Shown: piece after piece, positions 1 through 8,702 of the stretch
Layout: every line of letters starts with the position of its first letter
Numbering within the stretch: position 1 is the first letter of the stretch
Source: Bin80 sp965261255
Lineage (GTDB): Bacteria > Bacteroidota > Rhodothermia > Rhodothermales > Bin80
Length of the DNA: 64,000 bases
Reading direction: 5' to 3'
Assembly: GCA_965261255.1 (NCBI GenBank)
Contig: CBDHCQ010000004.1
Coordinates: 1,178,001-1,242,000 of the forward strand
Translations under genes and position numbers: made by a program
Notes under the pieces: generated by a model
The model's database searches: none
Told to the model about the DNA's origin: nothing
Seen by the model: the letters and a program-made list of their open reading frames with translations, nothing else

Positions 1-307
1 TCACATTCTGTTGGCGGCGGATCCATTGACAGCTGGCCAGGTGGAGCATCAGGCGTTGATCCAAGCCGCGAGCTCCGCTGTAATCGAGGTTTGCCATGCT
101 GGCAGGAAGACGCAGTTTGGCGGCCTGCAACCGCCGGGCAAGCCGCCGGTCTCCGCGTACCGCTTCCTCGTGGTCGACCATGAGACCCAGGCGGTCCAGG
201 AATGGCATCGCCTCGATGTCGGGCGTATCCAGTTGGTCCCGCAGGGCCGCAGCCATACCACTGAGCCGCATCTGTTCCAGTTTTGAGATCGTTGGATGTA
301 AGAGCAT
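1..307 (-). CDS. istB: IS21-family helper ATPase IstB, N-terminal part
   Basis: The reading frame opens with ATG at 305-307 and stays open to the window edge (about 102 codons), so the gene is truncated only by the window. The translation starts MLLHPTISKLEQMRLSGMAA. It continues with FLDRLGLMVDHEEAVRGDRR and LRLPASMANLDY, then SGARGLDQ, which are the usual N-terminal helper-domain signatures of IstB. The Walker motifs would lie outside the window. It begins 12 bases after the istA stop, so the two are cotranscribed and probably coupled. IstB is the AAA+ regulator that directs IS21 transposition into target DNA. Confidence 0.85.
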   Translation of the reverse strand, partial: MLLHPTISKLEQMRLSGMAAALRDQLDTPDIEAMPFLDRLGLMVDHEEAVRGDRRLARRLQAAKLRLPASMANLDYSGARGLDQRLMLHLASCQWIRRQQNV

Positions 308-319
308 TTGGAAGTTCTG

Positions 320-1876
320 TTAAGATGAATAATAGTTGGCACCCCGAAGGTTCTCATGTGCAATGGGTGGGGATGGAGACGGATGCACTTCAACCGCGAT
401 CCGCTTGACCAGACGTCGGATTGCAGCCGAGCTCAAGGTTTCTCGTGCAAGTGCAAGCTCGCACGCCCGTTCCAGCGTGTCCTGACCATACGTACGTTCC
501 AGTTTGAGAATTCCCATACAGCGGGAATACATCTGCGCTGGAACCTGGGCTGAGGCCAGATTCTCCTCAATCAGGGCGCGCGTAGAGGGGCCAATCTTTT
601 TGGCCCAATTCACAAATCGCGACGGCGGCCAATCGCCATACTCTATGTGGTTCTTCGGCATGTGCGCACGATTGGTGGTGTATTTGCCCGAGGTCCGATC
701 CCGCACATGAGACGCAATTCGTCGCTGATGACGGTAGATCTCTACGACCTTTGCTTGAATCCGCGCACGGACATAACTGCCGACGTATTGATAAGGAACA
801 CTGTAAAAGTGTTTCTCAACCTGGATGTGATAATTGAAGGCGACTTTCCGCTTGTCCGTCCACTGTCCATACTCGTAGGGCTCGGTGGGCAATGGACGCA
901 GCGCTGGTCGGTCCAGTTCTTCAAACATACGCTGACGGGAGGTGTCCATCTTCTGGAACGGGGCGTGATTAAGGTCCCGAACCTGTTCCAGAATCGCGGC
1001 ATTAAGCTCGGCAAGACTCGTAAACGCTACCTCTCGCAGCGCACCCAGAACCCGACGCTGAAGCATCAAAACACTGCTCTCAACTTTTCCCTTATCCCTG
1101 GGTCTTTGAGGACGGGCTGGAAGCACGCCTACCTGATAATGCTCCGTCAAATCCCGGAAGGATTCATTCAGAACGGGGACATCGTCTTTCTTGAATTGAA
1201 TCACGGCGGCTTTCAGATTGTCCGGCACAATCAGACGGGGAACCCCACCCAGAAACTCAAAGGTCCGACGAATGGACCCGCAGAAGTCCGCCGTCGATTG
1301 GGTCTCGGTGGCCTCCGCATACAGATACCCCGAGGCCCCCAGTGCGGCAACGAACAGCTCCACCCGGCGCTCCTCGCCGGTGTGCGGATCCACCACAGAC
1401 GGCTTCTTGCCAGAATAATCTACAAACAAGCGTTCCCCCGCCTTGTGCGTCAGGCGCATCACCGGATCCACCTGAGCGCCTCGCCAGCTTCGATAGAGAT
1501 CGCAAAAATGACTGTACTGGTACCCCGTCGGGTTGGCCTCGATATATTCCGTCCAGAGTTGAAACAGCGTCAGGGACCGGTGGGTGGCCAGCTGCTTACG
1601 GACCTCCACCCAGTTCGGGACCGGGCGGGCGGCCGATCCCCCACGAGCCGTGACGGGATAGAGCAACGCCTCCAGCTTCGCATCCGTCACCGCAGCGGGC
1701 AGAGGCCAGGTCACCTTCGTGACCCTCACTCGTTCCAGAATCCGGGACACGGAGCTACGACTCACCCCCACACTCCGGGCAATCGCGCGAACCGATAGGT
1801 TCGCAACAAAATGTAATTCTAAAATTCGCTTCACCTTCTTCATCGGCACGCGTTTGGTTGGCATGATTCCTCGCAA
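320..1876 (-). CDS. istA: IS21-family transposase IstA
   Basis: 518 aa, normal length for IstA. An N-terminal helix-turn-helix is visible near residues 25-50 (NLSVRAIARSVGVSRSSVSR). The retroviral-integrase-type catalytic core follows. The DDE acidic residues can be placed at FVDYSGKK, VPDNLKAAV and DKGKVESS, so the enzyme looks intact. A beta-barrel/C-terminal segment follows (YSVPYQYVG). Alternative in-frame starts exist at 1864 and 1843; the shorter MKKVKRILEL start is plausible. Upstream lies the repeat-rich element end; downstream istB follows after 12 bases. No frameshift or internal stop is present, so the copy may be active if istB and the other end are complete. Confidence 0.93.
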   Translation of the reverse strand: MRGIMPTKRVPMKKVKRILELHFVANLSVRAIARSVGVSRSSVSRILERVRVTKVTWPLPAAVTDAKLEALLYPVTARGGSAARPVPNWVEVRKQLATHRSLTLFQLWTEYIEANPTGYQYSHFCDLYRSWRGAQVDPVMRLTHKAGERLFVDYSGKKPSVVDPHTGEERRVELFVAALGASGYLYAEATETQSTADFCGSIRRTFEFLGGVPRLIVPDNLKAAVIQFKKDDVPVLNESFRDLTEHYQVGVLPARPQRPRDKGKVESSVLMLQRRVLGALREVAFTSLAELNAAILEQVRDLNHAPFQKMDTSRQRMFEELDRPALRPLPTEPYEYGQWTDKRKVAFNYHIQVEKHFYSVPYQYVGSYVRARIQAKVVEIYRHQRRIASHVRDRTSGKYTTNRAHMPKNHIEYGDWPPSRFVNWAKKIGPSTRALIEENLASAQVPAQMYSRCMGILKLERTYGQDTLERACELALARETLSSAAIRRLVKRIAVEVHPSPSPPIAHENLRGANYYSS

Positions 1877-1984
1877 TTTGGGTTAGATAAAGCGAAGAAG
1901 GTAACGCCGACAAGGAGATCGAAAATCAATGCCTGATGCACGCGCATACACCACAGCAACCCCACAAATCCCCCGCACATAAAG

Positions 1985-2120
1985 TGTCCCAGATCAATCG
2001 GATTAGTGTCCCAGATCAATCGGATTAGTGTCCCAGATCGATCGGATTGGTGTCCCAGATCAATCGGATTGGTGTCCCACTTCCACCGGATTAGGTGTCC
2101 CACTTCCAGCGGAATATCCA
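1985..2120 (-). repeat. IS21 terminal array of six transposase-binding-type repeats
   Basis: Four near-identical 22-bp units, each beginning tgtcccagatc and ending cggatt plus two bases, start at 1985, 2007, 2029 and 2051. Two variant units beginning tgtcccacttcc start at 2073 and 2096. The outermost one runs into the element end. IS21 elements carry several such repeats at each end as transposase-binding sites; six in strict tandem is a rather regular arrangement. Confidence 0.85.
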
Positions 2121-2234
2121 ATATGCACAAACGTCAATACCTAATCTCGTTGACTGATATAATTTCAAAATTTTGTGACCAATGTTCTATCTTGTGCGGG
2201 ATTCCCAGACGAATACCGCTCGGTTACAAAGCAT

Positions 2235-3521
2235 ATGTTACAGTTCCTTCCCTGTATGACGACTCCAAGCATTCCTTGGCTGGCCGTCGGGGTCATAATC
2301 GGGCTCGGCTCATCTACCCTCCAAGCTCAAGAAGTCATTGAACTTTCAAGTCTGGACACCCACATTGCCCCTAGGTTCGATGAAGTGTTCCGGGTCGGGG
2401 TTGTTGAGGGAGAACCTTGGGAGACGTTTGGAAAAGTCAGCAAGGTGGCGTTCGACAGTGAGGGTAACCTGTTCGTCTTTGACGGGCTTGGATCCGATGG
2501 GGTCAGGATTCTGGTGTTCGACTCCACGGGAGGCTTCTTGCATGAGTTCGGCACCTCGGGCCAAGGTCCCGGTGAGTTCCGCTCCCCGGCCGGCTTCGCG
2601 GTGTTGAGGGATGGAACCACGGTCGTGATGGATCTCGGGCACCGCGCCTATCAGTTGTTTGACGATTCTGGTCAGTACCTGCGCATGGTGCGTATTGCTA
2701 ACGGCTCACCCGGTGGCGTTGCCAGTTCGTCTGCAATACGGGCCGATCCGCGCGGCGGAGCCGTATTCGCGGGTGGTTTGAGTACCAATCTTGTACTCAC
2801 CGCCGGCGGTGGCAGTGTCCCGGCTATGCCCCCGAAATCCCGTCCGGTCACGCGAGTGGGACTAAATGGCGAAGTCATAGAGGTTGATACCGTGGCCAAT
2901 GGTTGGCTTCCTCGTCGCAGGGAGCCCATTACAGGCATGGCCGAACACATCAAGATAGGAGACGGTACGCTTGGTAACGCACTTGAACAGATTGCCTTTC
3001 CATCCGTTTTTGAACCGCCGCTCTTGGTGGGAGTCCTTCCAAATGGAGGCATCGTCTACTCGGACTCTTCCACTTATGTCGTGAAGGTCACTCCACCGGA
3101 CTCAAGAGAAGTAGCGCGCATGATCTGGAGGCCGTTTGAGCCCGAGCCCGTGACGCGTGCAATTAAACGGGACTACGAGGAACGACGAGCCTCCCGTGTG
3201 GGTTCGCAGCCTACCAGCGGTGCCGACGACAGAGTTGGTTTCGCGCTGGAGAGACCATATTACCACGAAATCCCCGTCCTTCACGAACTCTCCACCACTT
3301 GGGAGGGCCGAATCTGGGTACAACGCCGGGATAACAAGCCCGAAAGCGGTGGACCGATTGACGTGTTGACGCCGAAGGGGGAATACATCGGTACCTACGC
3401 TGCCCGCTCAACGCAAATGCCAGATGCCTTTGGCCCAGAGGGACTCGCCGCTTTCATTGAGTTGGGTGACTATGAGGTACCCAGCGTGGTGGTGCGTCGG
3501 TTGCCGGCCGAGGTACGGTGA
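2235..3521 (+). CDS. secreted 6-bladed beta-propeller protein
   Basis: About 428 aa from ATG 2235. A second candidate start at 2256 (MTTPSIPWLAVG) directly precedes the same signal peptide, which ends near TLQAQE. The frame is open further upstream to 2175, but that part is not protein-like. The body has repeated blade-type segments such as VAFDSEGNLFVFDGLG, VLVFDSTGGFLHEFG, GPGEFRSPAGFAVLRDGTTV and VMDLGHRAYQLFDDSGQYL. This is the style of the 6-bladed propeller/NHL-like proteins found in many copies in Rhodothermota and Gemmatimonadota. No enzymatic motif is seen. It sits alone between the IS21 end and a convergent GH16 gene. Binding or scaffold roles are inference only. Confidence 0.75.
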   Translation: MLQFLPCMTTPSIPWLAVGVIIGLGSSTLQAQEVIELSSLDTHIAPRFDEVFRVGVVEGEPWETFGKVSKVAFDSEGNLFVFDGLGSDGVRILVFDSTGGFLHEFGTSGQGPGEFRSPAGFAVLRDGTTVVMDLGHRAYQLFDDSGQYLRMVRIANGSPGGVASSSAIRADPRGGAVFAGGLSTNLVLTAGGGSVPAMPPKSRPVTRVGLNGEVIEVDTVANGWLPRRREPITGMAEHIKIGDGTLGNALEQIAFPSVFEPPLLVGVLPNGGIVYSDSSTYVVKVTPPDSREVARMIWRPFEPEPVTRAIKRDYEERRASRVGSQPTSGADDRVGFALERPYYHEIPVLHELSTTWEGRIWVQRRDNKPESGGPIDVLTPKGEYIGTYAARSTQMPDAFGPEGLAAFIELGDYEVPSVVVRRLPAEVR

Positions 3522-3824
3522 GCGCGTGCCATGTCTACAGTACCCATCCCTTAGTTGTAACCGATCTGGAGCCTAGTCTAAGTTCCCAGGCGAAATAACC
3601 AAGTGGGGCTCTGAATGTAGTATCTGCTTCCTTTTCCTGTCGGAATAGAAATGCTCAGATTTCTCAATCCCGAAGCAAGCATGGTATCAGTCTGAGTAAT
3701 ATTACCATTCCCCTATGTATGGTAAGAACCGGATCAAACGGCAATCTGGCTCGGCGTAATCAGACACCTTCAGAGTCGGAAGAATCTCAGGGCCAATACG
3801 CTAGATAGAGTATATAATTCCCGA
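3522..3824. other. intergenic region between convergent genes
   Basis: About 300 bases between the stop of the propeller gene and the stop of the GH16 gene on the other strand. No convincing ORF, RNA gene or strong terminator hairpin was seen. Confidence 0.5.
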
Positions 3825-5687
3825 TTATCTCCCCAAATACTGAAATGCGCGTTTGGCCGACGTATCACCGGTCAATCTGTAGAAATATGTGCCCGTACTG
3901 AGGCCGTCCGCATACAGGATAGTCGTATGCTTACCTGCCGGATGGTGATGATTGGCCAGCGTACGTACGCGCTGCCCAAGCGTATTGAAGACCTCTAGAA
4001 CTATGTGACCGGGGCGTCCCACTTGATAACTTATGACCGTGGTGTCCGTGAAAGGATTTGGGTAATTACCGAGAAGGTCCGTTTTTCCGTTTTTTGGTGT
4101 CTCTTCACTATCAGTAGGGGATCTCAGTCGAAATTGCAACCAGTTCACCTTTGGCACACCACTGTAAAACTGCAGCTTGATAATCTGCGTCCCCTCATCC
4201 AGCGCAATTCCGTCCTCGGTGATTACGCGAACGGTCCTGAATTCATCCGTATGATTTTGGTGTGTAAAAACACCAGTCTTATCTACACCGTCGAATTCAA
4301 GCGAAAACGAGACCTGAGTTGCCTGACTAGCCAGTCGTACCTGCAAATCGTAGATACCAGACTGATCTACATGTACAGTATAGGTTACCCACTCACGTCG
4401 GGCGGTATTCCCAATGTGATAACCAATGCCGTCAGTTGTCGGGAATACATCAACACCTTCGTCAAGACGAATACCGCCCCCCTCATTCGTAGGTGAAATA
4501 TCACGATAGGCTACACCTGGTCCCCCAAGATCAAAGTACTCGGCCTCTATCCGATCCCGGATAGGGTGAGGGCTCATGAGATAGGGTGCATTGTCGGTGC
4601 ATGAATTGCCGACGGTCAGGTACGTAGTGTCCGTACTGCTGGTCCATCCGCCATCGTCTGTTGCTTCCGCACGTAACCTGTAACACCCCGCGGATACATT
4701 ACTGGTAGACCAATTCCATTCCGATGCTCCCCCCGTGATTGATTCTAGGAGGCCATCGTCCTGATAGAGGTTTACTCGCAGAATACGACCGTCTGGGTCT
4801 GTGGATGTACCCATAATCATGGCGGTCTCGCCTGCTTCCAGGGTAGCAGGTACGGCGAGCGTTACTTGGGGAACGTCAATGTAGCGGTAAACACGTACAT
4901 AGTCGACGAGCATCCGCTGTGGAAAGATACTGTCGTCAATACCCTGCGCTCCTCCCCACGAACCTCCAATGGCGATATTCATGATCAGATGGAAGTCTAG
5001 GTCAAACGGCCAGCCTCGCCAATTATTCAGCCCCTTGGAGTACGTCCAAAAATCAACCCCGTCAACGGAGAACACCATCTTTATTGGTGACCATTCAACG
5101 GCGTAAACATGGAAGTTATTTGAGGCGCCCGGTACACGTTTACTTCCGCCTCTTTGTGTGTTGAGCATGTGGTTGTATGCGTCCGTATGAATGGTCGCAT
5201 GAATTTGATCCTGATCGAATCCAACATGCTCCATGATATCAATTTCACCCGTGTCGGGCCATCCCCCATTGCCGTAATGGCTATCTGTGGGAAGCATCCA
5301 GATTGCCGGCCAGGTGCCTCTACCGGATGGAAGTTGTGCACGAACTTCAATGCGTCCATACGTCCAATCCCCCTTATGTTTGGAGACTAGTCTTGCAGAC
5401 GTGTAAGAGCGACCACTCCACTCTTCTCTTCTGGCTTCTATGATAAGATGATCGCCATCAACCCGGGCATTTTCTTCCCGATTTTCCGTGTAGAACTGAT
5501 TTTCTTGATTCCCCCAGCCGTGCCCACCAACATCGTAGGACCAGCGAGAATTGTCGGGTAACCCAGTGTAGTCAAATTCATCGTTCCAGATCAGCTCCCA
5601 TGAGGACTGTGCCAACAGGTTTGGGGCCAGCAATGCTCCAGTGAGCAAGCACAAAAAACAGAAAGTGGCAAAATAACCTGTGCGCAT
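3825..5687 (-). CDS. secreted GH16 beta-glucanase with CBM6 and T9SS tail
   Basis: About 620 aa from the start MRTGYFATFCFLCLL, which gives a clean signal peptide; the frame also offers an ATG at 5708. Domain order: signal peptide; GH16 catalytic domain (about 35-270) with the active-site motif GEIDIMEHVG (E-x-D-x-x-E) and TWPAIWML; an Ig-like segment (about 275-365); a CBM6-type domain (about 385-520: RIEAEYFDLGG, GIRLDEGVDV); and a T9SS type A sorting domain starting LLGNYPNPF. The GH16 pattern fits laminarinase-type endo-beta-1,3-glucanases, but agarase- or carrageenase-like specificities cannot be excluded. Export by Sec then T9SS puts it at the cell surface or outside. It faces away from the CRTAC1-like gene at 6109. 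Confidence 0.92.
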   Translation of the reverse strand: MRTGYFATFCFLCLLTGALLAPNLLAQSSWELIWNDEFDYTGLPDNSRWSYDVGGHGWGNQENQFYTENREENARVDGDHLIIEARREEWSGRSYTSARLVSKHKGDWTYGRIEVRAQLPSGRGTWPAIWMLPTDSHYGNGGWPDTGEIDIMEHVGFDQDQIHATIHTDAYNHMLNTQRGGSKRVPGASNNFHVYAVEWSPIKMVFSVDGVDFWTYSKGLNNWRGWPFDLDFHLIMNIAIGGSWGGAQGIDDSIFPQRMLVDYVRVYRYIDVPQVTLAVPATLEAGETAMIMGTSTDPDGRILRVNLYQDDGLLESITGGASEWNWSTSNVSAGCYRLRAEATDDGGWTSSTDTTYLTVGNSCTDNAPYLMSPHPIRDRIEAEYFDLGGPGVAYRDISPTNEGGGIRLDEGVDVFPTTDGIGYHIGNTARREWVTYTVHVDQSGIYDLQVRLASQATQVSFSLEFDGVDKTGVFTHQNHTDEFRTVRVITEDGIALDEGTQIIKLQFYSGVPKVNWLQFRLRSPTDSEETPKNGKTDLLGNYPNPFTDTTVISYQVGRPGHIVLEVFNTLGQRVRTLANHHHPAGKHTTILYADGLSTGTYFYRLTGDTSAKRAFQYLGR

Positions 5688-6108
5688 AGGGAGATAAGAG
5701 AAGTGCAAACGGCGTTAAGAACAAGGCTGTGACAGCCCAGATAGTGAACAGGAAATCCGGTGATATGTTCGTACACTTCCACTGGTAATGAGGAGGAGGG
5801 GAGTATACTGAGACGGTTGAGTAGGACGTACGAGTAGTTGTCGAAATGACCAATAAAGGAGCCGGTTCTCCGGGTAAGGGTGGCGCGCGGGTCCATAGTA
5901 TCGCAGATGCGGGGTTATGCCTGCCTAAGGCAGAGTCCCCAGGTGGAACATCATCTGCATACGGAAGAAGGAGTATGACAACCGACAGGCGTCTATTAGG
6001 GTTGAACAAAGCTCGGAGACTCTAATCATACTACGTGAAAAAGCGGATGAGCAGGGAGCGGATATGGGCCTCAGGCGCAATTAACGAGAGTCCGGTGGAG
6101 CGAAAACA
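5688..6108. other. divergent intergenic region
   Basis: About 420 bases separate the GH16 gene (minus) and the CRTAC1-like gene (plus), so promoters for both should lie here. No recognised operator, riboswitch or RNA gene was found. A purine-rich ribosome-binding candidate (ggtggag) ends about 8 bases before ATG 6109. Confidence 0.4.
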
Positions 6109-7761
6109 ATGAGGACCCCTGGTATCAATGGCATCATGCTAATCCCTAACGCTTCGATATGCTGTATACTGGCGGGAGTATGCGTGCTTGTTTCAGGTTG
6201 CTCGAGCGAAGTTCAGCTATTTACAAACGTAACCTATAAAGCGGGATTGGCGGATTTTACACACGAGAATGGCGCATCCGGCTTAATGTTGATGCCAGAA
6301 ATCCTGCCACCGGGCCTCGCGTTCGTGGATTACAATGGCGATAGTCATCCAGATATAGCACTCGTACAAGGCAGAACATGGGACTCGCTTGAAGCACAGC
6401 CACCGGCCATTCGTCTCTATGCAAATAACGGCTCAGGTCACTTCAGTGAGGTTACGCAGGATGCGGGTTTGGAAGAGGTGGTAACCTATGGAATGGGGAT
6501 TGCATCGGCGGATTACGACAATGATGGCGATGCGGATTTATTCTTAACCTCATTGGGACACGATATACTACTTCGTAACAACGACGGCATCTACACTGTG
6601 ATACAATCAGGAGCTGAAGGTCCGTCTGCGTGGAGTACTGCCGCGGTATTTTTTGATGCTGATCGCGATGGTTGGCTAGATCTATATGTAGGTGGATATG
6701 TGCGCTGGAGCTCAGAAACTGACCTACGGTGTCAGGGGCCGGATGAAGAAAAGATCTACTGTACACCGGCAGCATATGATGGGCAGCCCCACCGCTTTTA
6801 TCACAACAACGCTGATGGGACATTTTCTGACTGGACAGTAGAGGCCGGTTTTCTATCTACTCCGGGCAAGACATTAGGAGCGGTCCTACTGGATGTTAAT
6901 GGTGATCTGTGGCCTGATCTCGCGGTGGCAAACGACCTCGAAAGGGATCAGTTATACATTAACCAGGGCGATGGCACATTCATCGAGCGTGGGCTAATAG
7001 CCGGGATTGCCTATGATGCACGTGGGATTGCAACAGCTGGAATGGGGATAGACGCAGGAATAATTAGCGGAGAATGGTCCATATTGGTCGGCAATTTTTC
7101 CAATCAGATGATCGGCGTTTGGCGATATGCTGGAGGAGGAGTGTTTCGTGATCATGCATCGGCGTCACGTATAGGCGGTGCGAGCCGCCAAACTTTGGCA
7201 TTCGGCCTGTTTCTGTTTGATGCTGATCTGGATGGAGATGAAGATGTGTTTGTGGCTAATGGCCATATTCATGAACACGTAGAACATGGATCCAGTGGAA
7301 TTAAGTTTTATCAGCGACCACATCTGTTTATGAACACTGGGGATGGGGGATTTACAGACGCTGGGAATTTTGAGCCACTGTTGGGGCGGGGAGCAGCGTA
7401 TGCGGATATAGATCAGGACGGAGATCTGGATATTCTGATGGGCCAGAATGGGGCAGGTGTTCGTCTGTGGCGCAACAATATGCAAGGCCGATACCTGCGT
7501 GTGAGGCTGGAGGGTATGAGCAGTAACCGTGATGCTGTTGGGGCACATGTGAGTCTGTATACCTCCACCGGCTTGAAGCAACGGCATGTACGGTCTGGTG
7601 GCAGCTATCTCTCGGAATCAGAACGGGCGCTGACCTTTGGTCTGGGTGCATCCGACATAGTTGATTCGTTGTATGTCCTATGGCCCAGTGGACAGCACTC
7701 ACAACTAATCGGGCCGCCCGAGAATACACTCATTGTTGTTCGTGAAGGTACTGAGGAATAG
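6109..7761 (+). CDS. CRTAC1-like FG-GAP/ASPIC-UnbV lipoprotein
   Basis: 550 aa. The signal peptide ends in a lipobox (LVSGC, Cys near residue 31), so it is probably an outer-membrane or surface lipoprotein. The body is a string of FG-GAP/VCBS-type repeats with calcium-loop sequences (DYNGDSHPDIA, DYDNDGDADLFLTS, DADRDGWLDLYVGG, DVNGDLWPDLAVAND, DADLDGDEDVFVANGH, DIDQDGDLDILMGQ). A C-terminal ASPIC/UnbV domain follows (RYLRVRLEG, VGAHVSLYTSTGLKQ, LTFGLGASDIVDSLYVLWPSG). Its stop abuts the start of the TPR lipoprotein at 7762, so the two are one transcription unit. A paralogous pair in the same order lies at 26022-28873. The molecular role is unknown; adhesion or surface scaffolding is inferred from the family. 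Confidence 0.9.
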   Translation: MRTPGINGIMLIPNASICCILAGVCVLVSGCSSEVQLFTNVTYKAGLADFTHENGASGLMLMPEILPPGLAFVDYNGDSHPDIALVQGRTWDSLEAQPPAIRLYANNGSGHFSEVTQDAGLEEVVTYGMGIASADYDNDGDADLFLTSLGHDILLRNNDGIYTVIQSGAEGPSAWSTAAVFFDADRDGWLDLYVGGYVRWSSETDLRCQGPDEEKIYCTPAAYDGQPHRFYHNNADGTFSDWTVEAGFLSTPGKTLGAVLLDVNGDLWPDLAVANDLERDQLYINQGDGTFIERGLIAGIAYDARGIATAGMGIDAGIISGEWSILVGNFSNQMIGVWRYAGGGVFRDHASASRIGGASRQTLAFGLFLFDADLDGDEDVFVANGHIHEHVEHGSSGIKFYQRPHLFMNTGDGGFTDAGNFEPLLGRGAAYADIDQDGDLDILMGQNGAGVRLWRNNMQGRYLRVRLEGMSSNRDAVGAHVSLYTSTGLKQRHVRSGGSYLSESERALTFGLGASDIVDSLYVLWPSGQHSQLIGPPENTLIVVREGTEE

Positions 7762-8610
7762 ATGCTAAGTCGATGGTTGTTACTGGTCCAACTGGTATGG
7801 ATACTTGGCTGTGAGTCTGCTCCGGCTCCACTACCGGAGTCAGCGGCGATTCTACTCCAGGAAGCTACCATCGCATTAAATGAGAATGCTCCTGAGCGAG
7901 CTGTCAATATGGCCGAACAGGCCGTACAAATGGCACCGGAGCATCCACATCCTCATTTTATATTGGGGCAGGCGCATTACGTACGTGGCAATTACTCGGA
8001 GGCACGCAGATCCTGGGAGACAGCAAGCAGGCTGGAGCCTGATAACTGGATCTGGTTGCAAACGCTCGGGGATGCGGCTTTTCGGCAGGCAGACTACCAA
8101 GCATCTCTAGACTATTATTTGCGTGCAGGCCGTCTGCATCCAGACGCCGTTTCTTGGCATGGTGCCGCTGGTGCATACTGGGAGATGGGGCTCACAGAGG
8201 ACGCCCGAGATGCTTGTCATAAAGCATTGGTCCTCGATCCTGAATATTCGCCGGCGTACGTCAGTCTTGCAATGATTGCGGAGCATATGGGAGAGTTGGA
8301 GGATGCGCGCAATCACGTTGAACAAGCGCTAAGTCTGTCTCCTGATAATCCCGCCAACCTGTTGGCTGCTGGGCGTTTGGCTAGACTTACCGGCAACGAG
8401 GACTATGCTGTGTCTGTGCTCAAAAAAGCACTGGAGCAAGTGCCGGGGCACCCTGAGATCCGCTATAATCTGGCTATGGCGCTGATTCAGGCGGGGGAAG
8501 GTGAGCAAGCTGCCGCGCTGTTGGAAGGGTTAGACACTGAAAAAAGGGAGATTAGATCCGACAAAAACCTATTCGATGGGTCCGGGTCAGACCATGAAAT
8601 TCAGCCGTAA
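7762..8610 (+). CDS. TPR-repeat lipoprotein
   Basis: 282 aa. It opens with a short lipoprotein signal peptide (WILGCES, Cys near residue 18). About six tetratricopeptide repeats follow, for example APERAVNMAEQAVQMAPEHP, GNYSEARRSWETASRLEPDN, ADYQASLDYYLRAGRLHPDA and GLTEDARDACHKALVLDPEY. ATG follows the preceding TAG with no spacer, which suggests translational coupling to the CRTAC1-like gene. TPR solenoids mediate protein-protein contacts; here the likely partner is the upstream product. The protein ends shortly before an IS1111-like element, but the reading frame looks complete. Confidence 0.85.
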   Translation: MLSRWLLLVQLVWILGCESAPAPLPESAAILLQEATIALNENAPERAVNMAEQAVQMAPEHPHPHFILGQAHYVRGNYSEARRSWETASRLEPDNWIWLQTLGDAAFRQADYQASLDYYLRAGRLHPDAVSWHGAAGAYWEMGLTEDARDACHKALVLDPEYSPAYVSLAMIAEHMGELEDARNHVEQALSLSPDNPANLLAAGRLARLTGNEDYAVSVLKKALEQVPGHPEIRYNLAMALIQAGEGEQAAALLEGLDTEKREIRSDKNLFDGSGSDHEIQP

Positions 8611-8640
8611 TTTGGCAAATCTACAATTTGCAAGATATCA

Positions 8641-8656
8641 TAGCATGGAAGGTTCC
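8641..8656 (+). repeat. left subterminal inverted repeat of IS1111-like element
   Basis: Reads tagcatggaaggttcc and is the inverse of 10092-10107 with one mismatch. It lies 46 bases before the transposase start. Confidence 0.65.
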
Positions 8657-8702
8657 GCCCCCGGGCCTTATCCGTTGGTGCTGAACATAACTTTCAATCA
8701 CC

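Larger units (their letters stand above)
1..2120 (-). mobile_element. IS21-family insertion sequence (right part, runs off left edge)
   Basis: A minus-strand istA-istB pair is followed outward, upstream of istA, by a multi-repeat terminus. This is the standard IS21 layout. Read on the minus strand, the proposed end begins TGGATATTCCG at 2120 and is followed by copies of a transposase-binding-type repeat. The element continues beyond position 1, so its other terminus and any target-site duplication cannot be seen. The exact outer base (2120) is inferred from the TG start and from where the repeats stop. Confidence 0.85.

Noticed and set aside
647..1798. Long plus-strand frame opposite istA
   Set aside because: It is the antisense shadow of a clearly functional transposase frame and has no family features.
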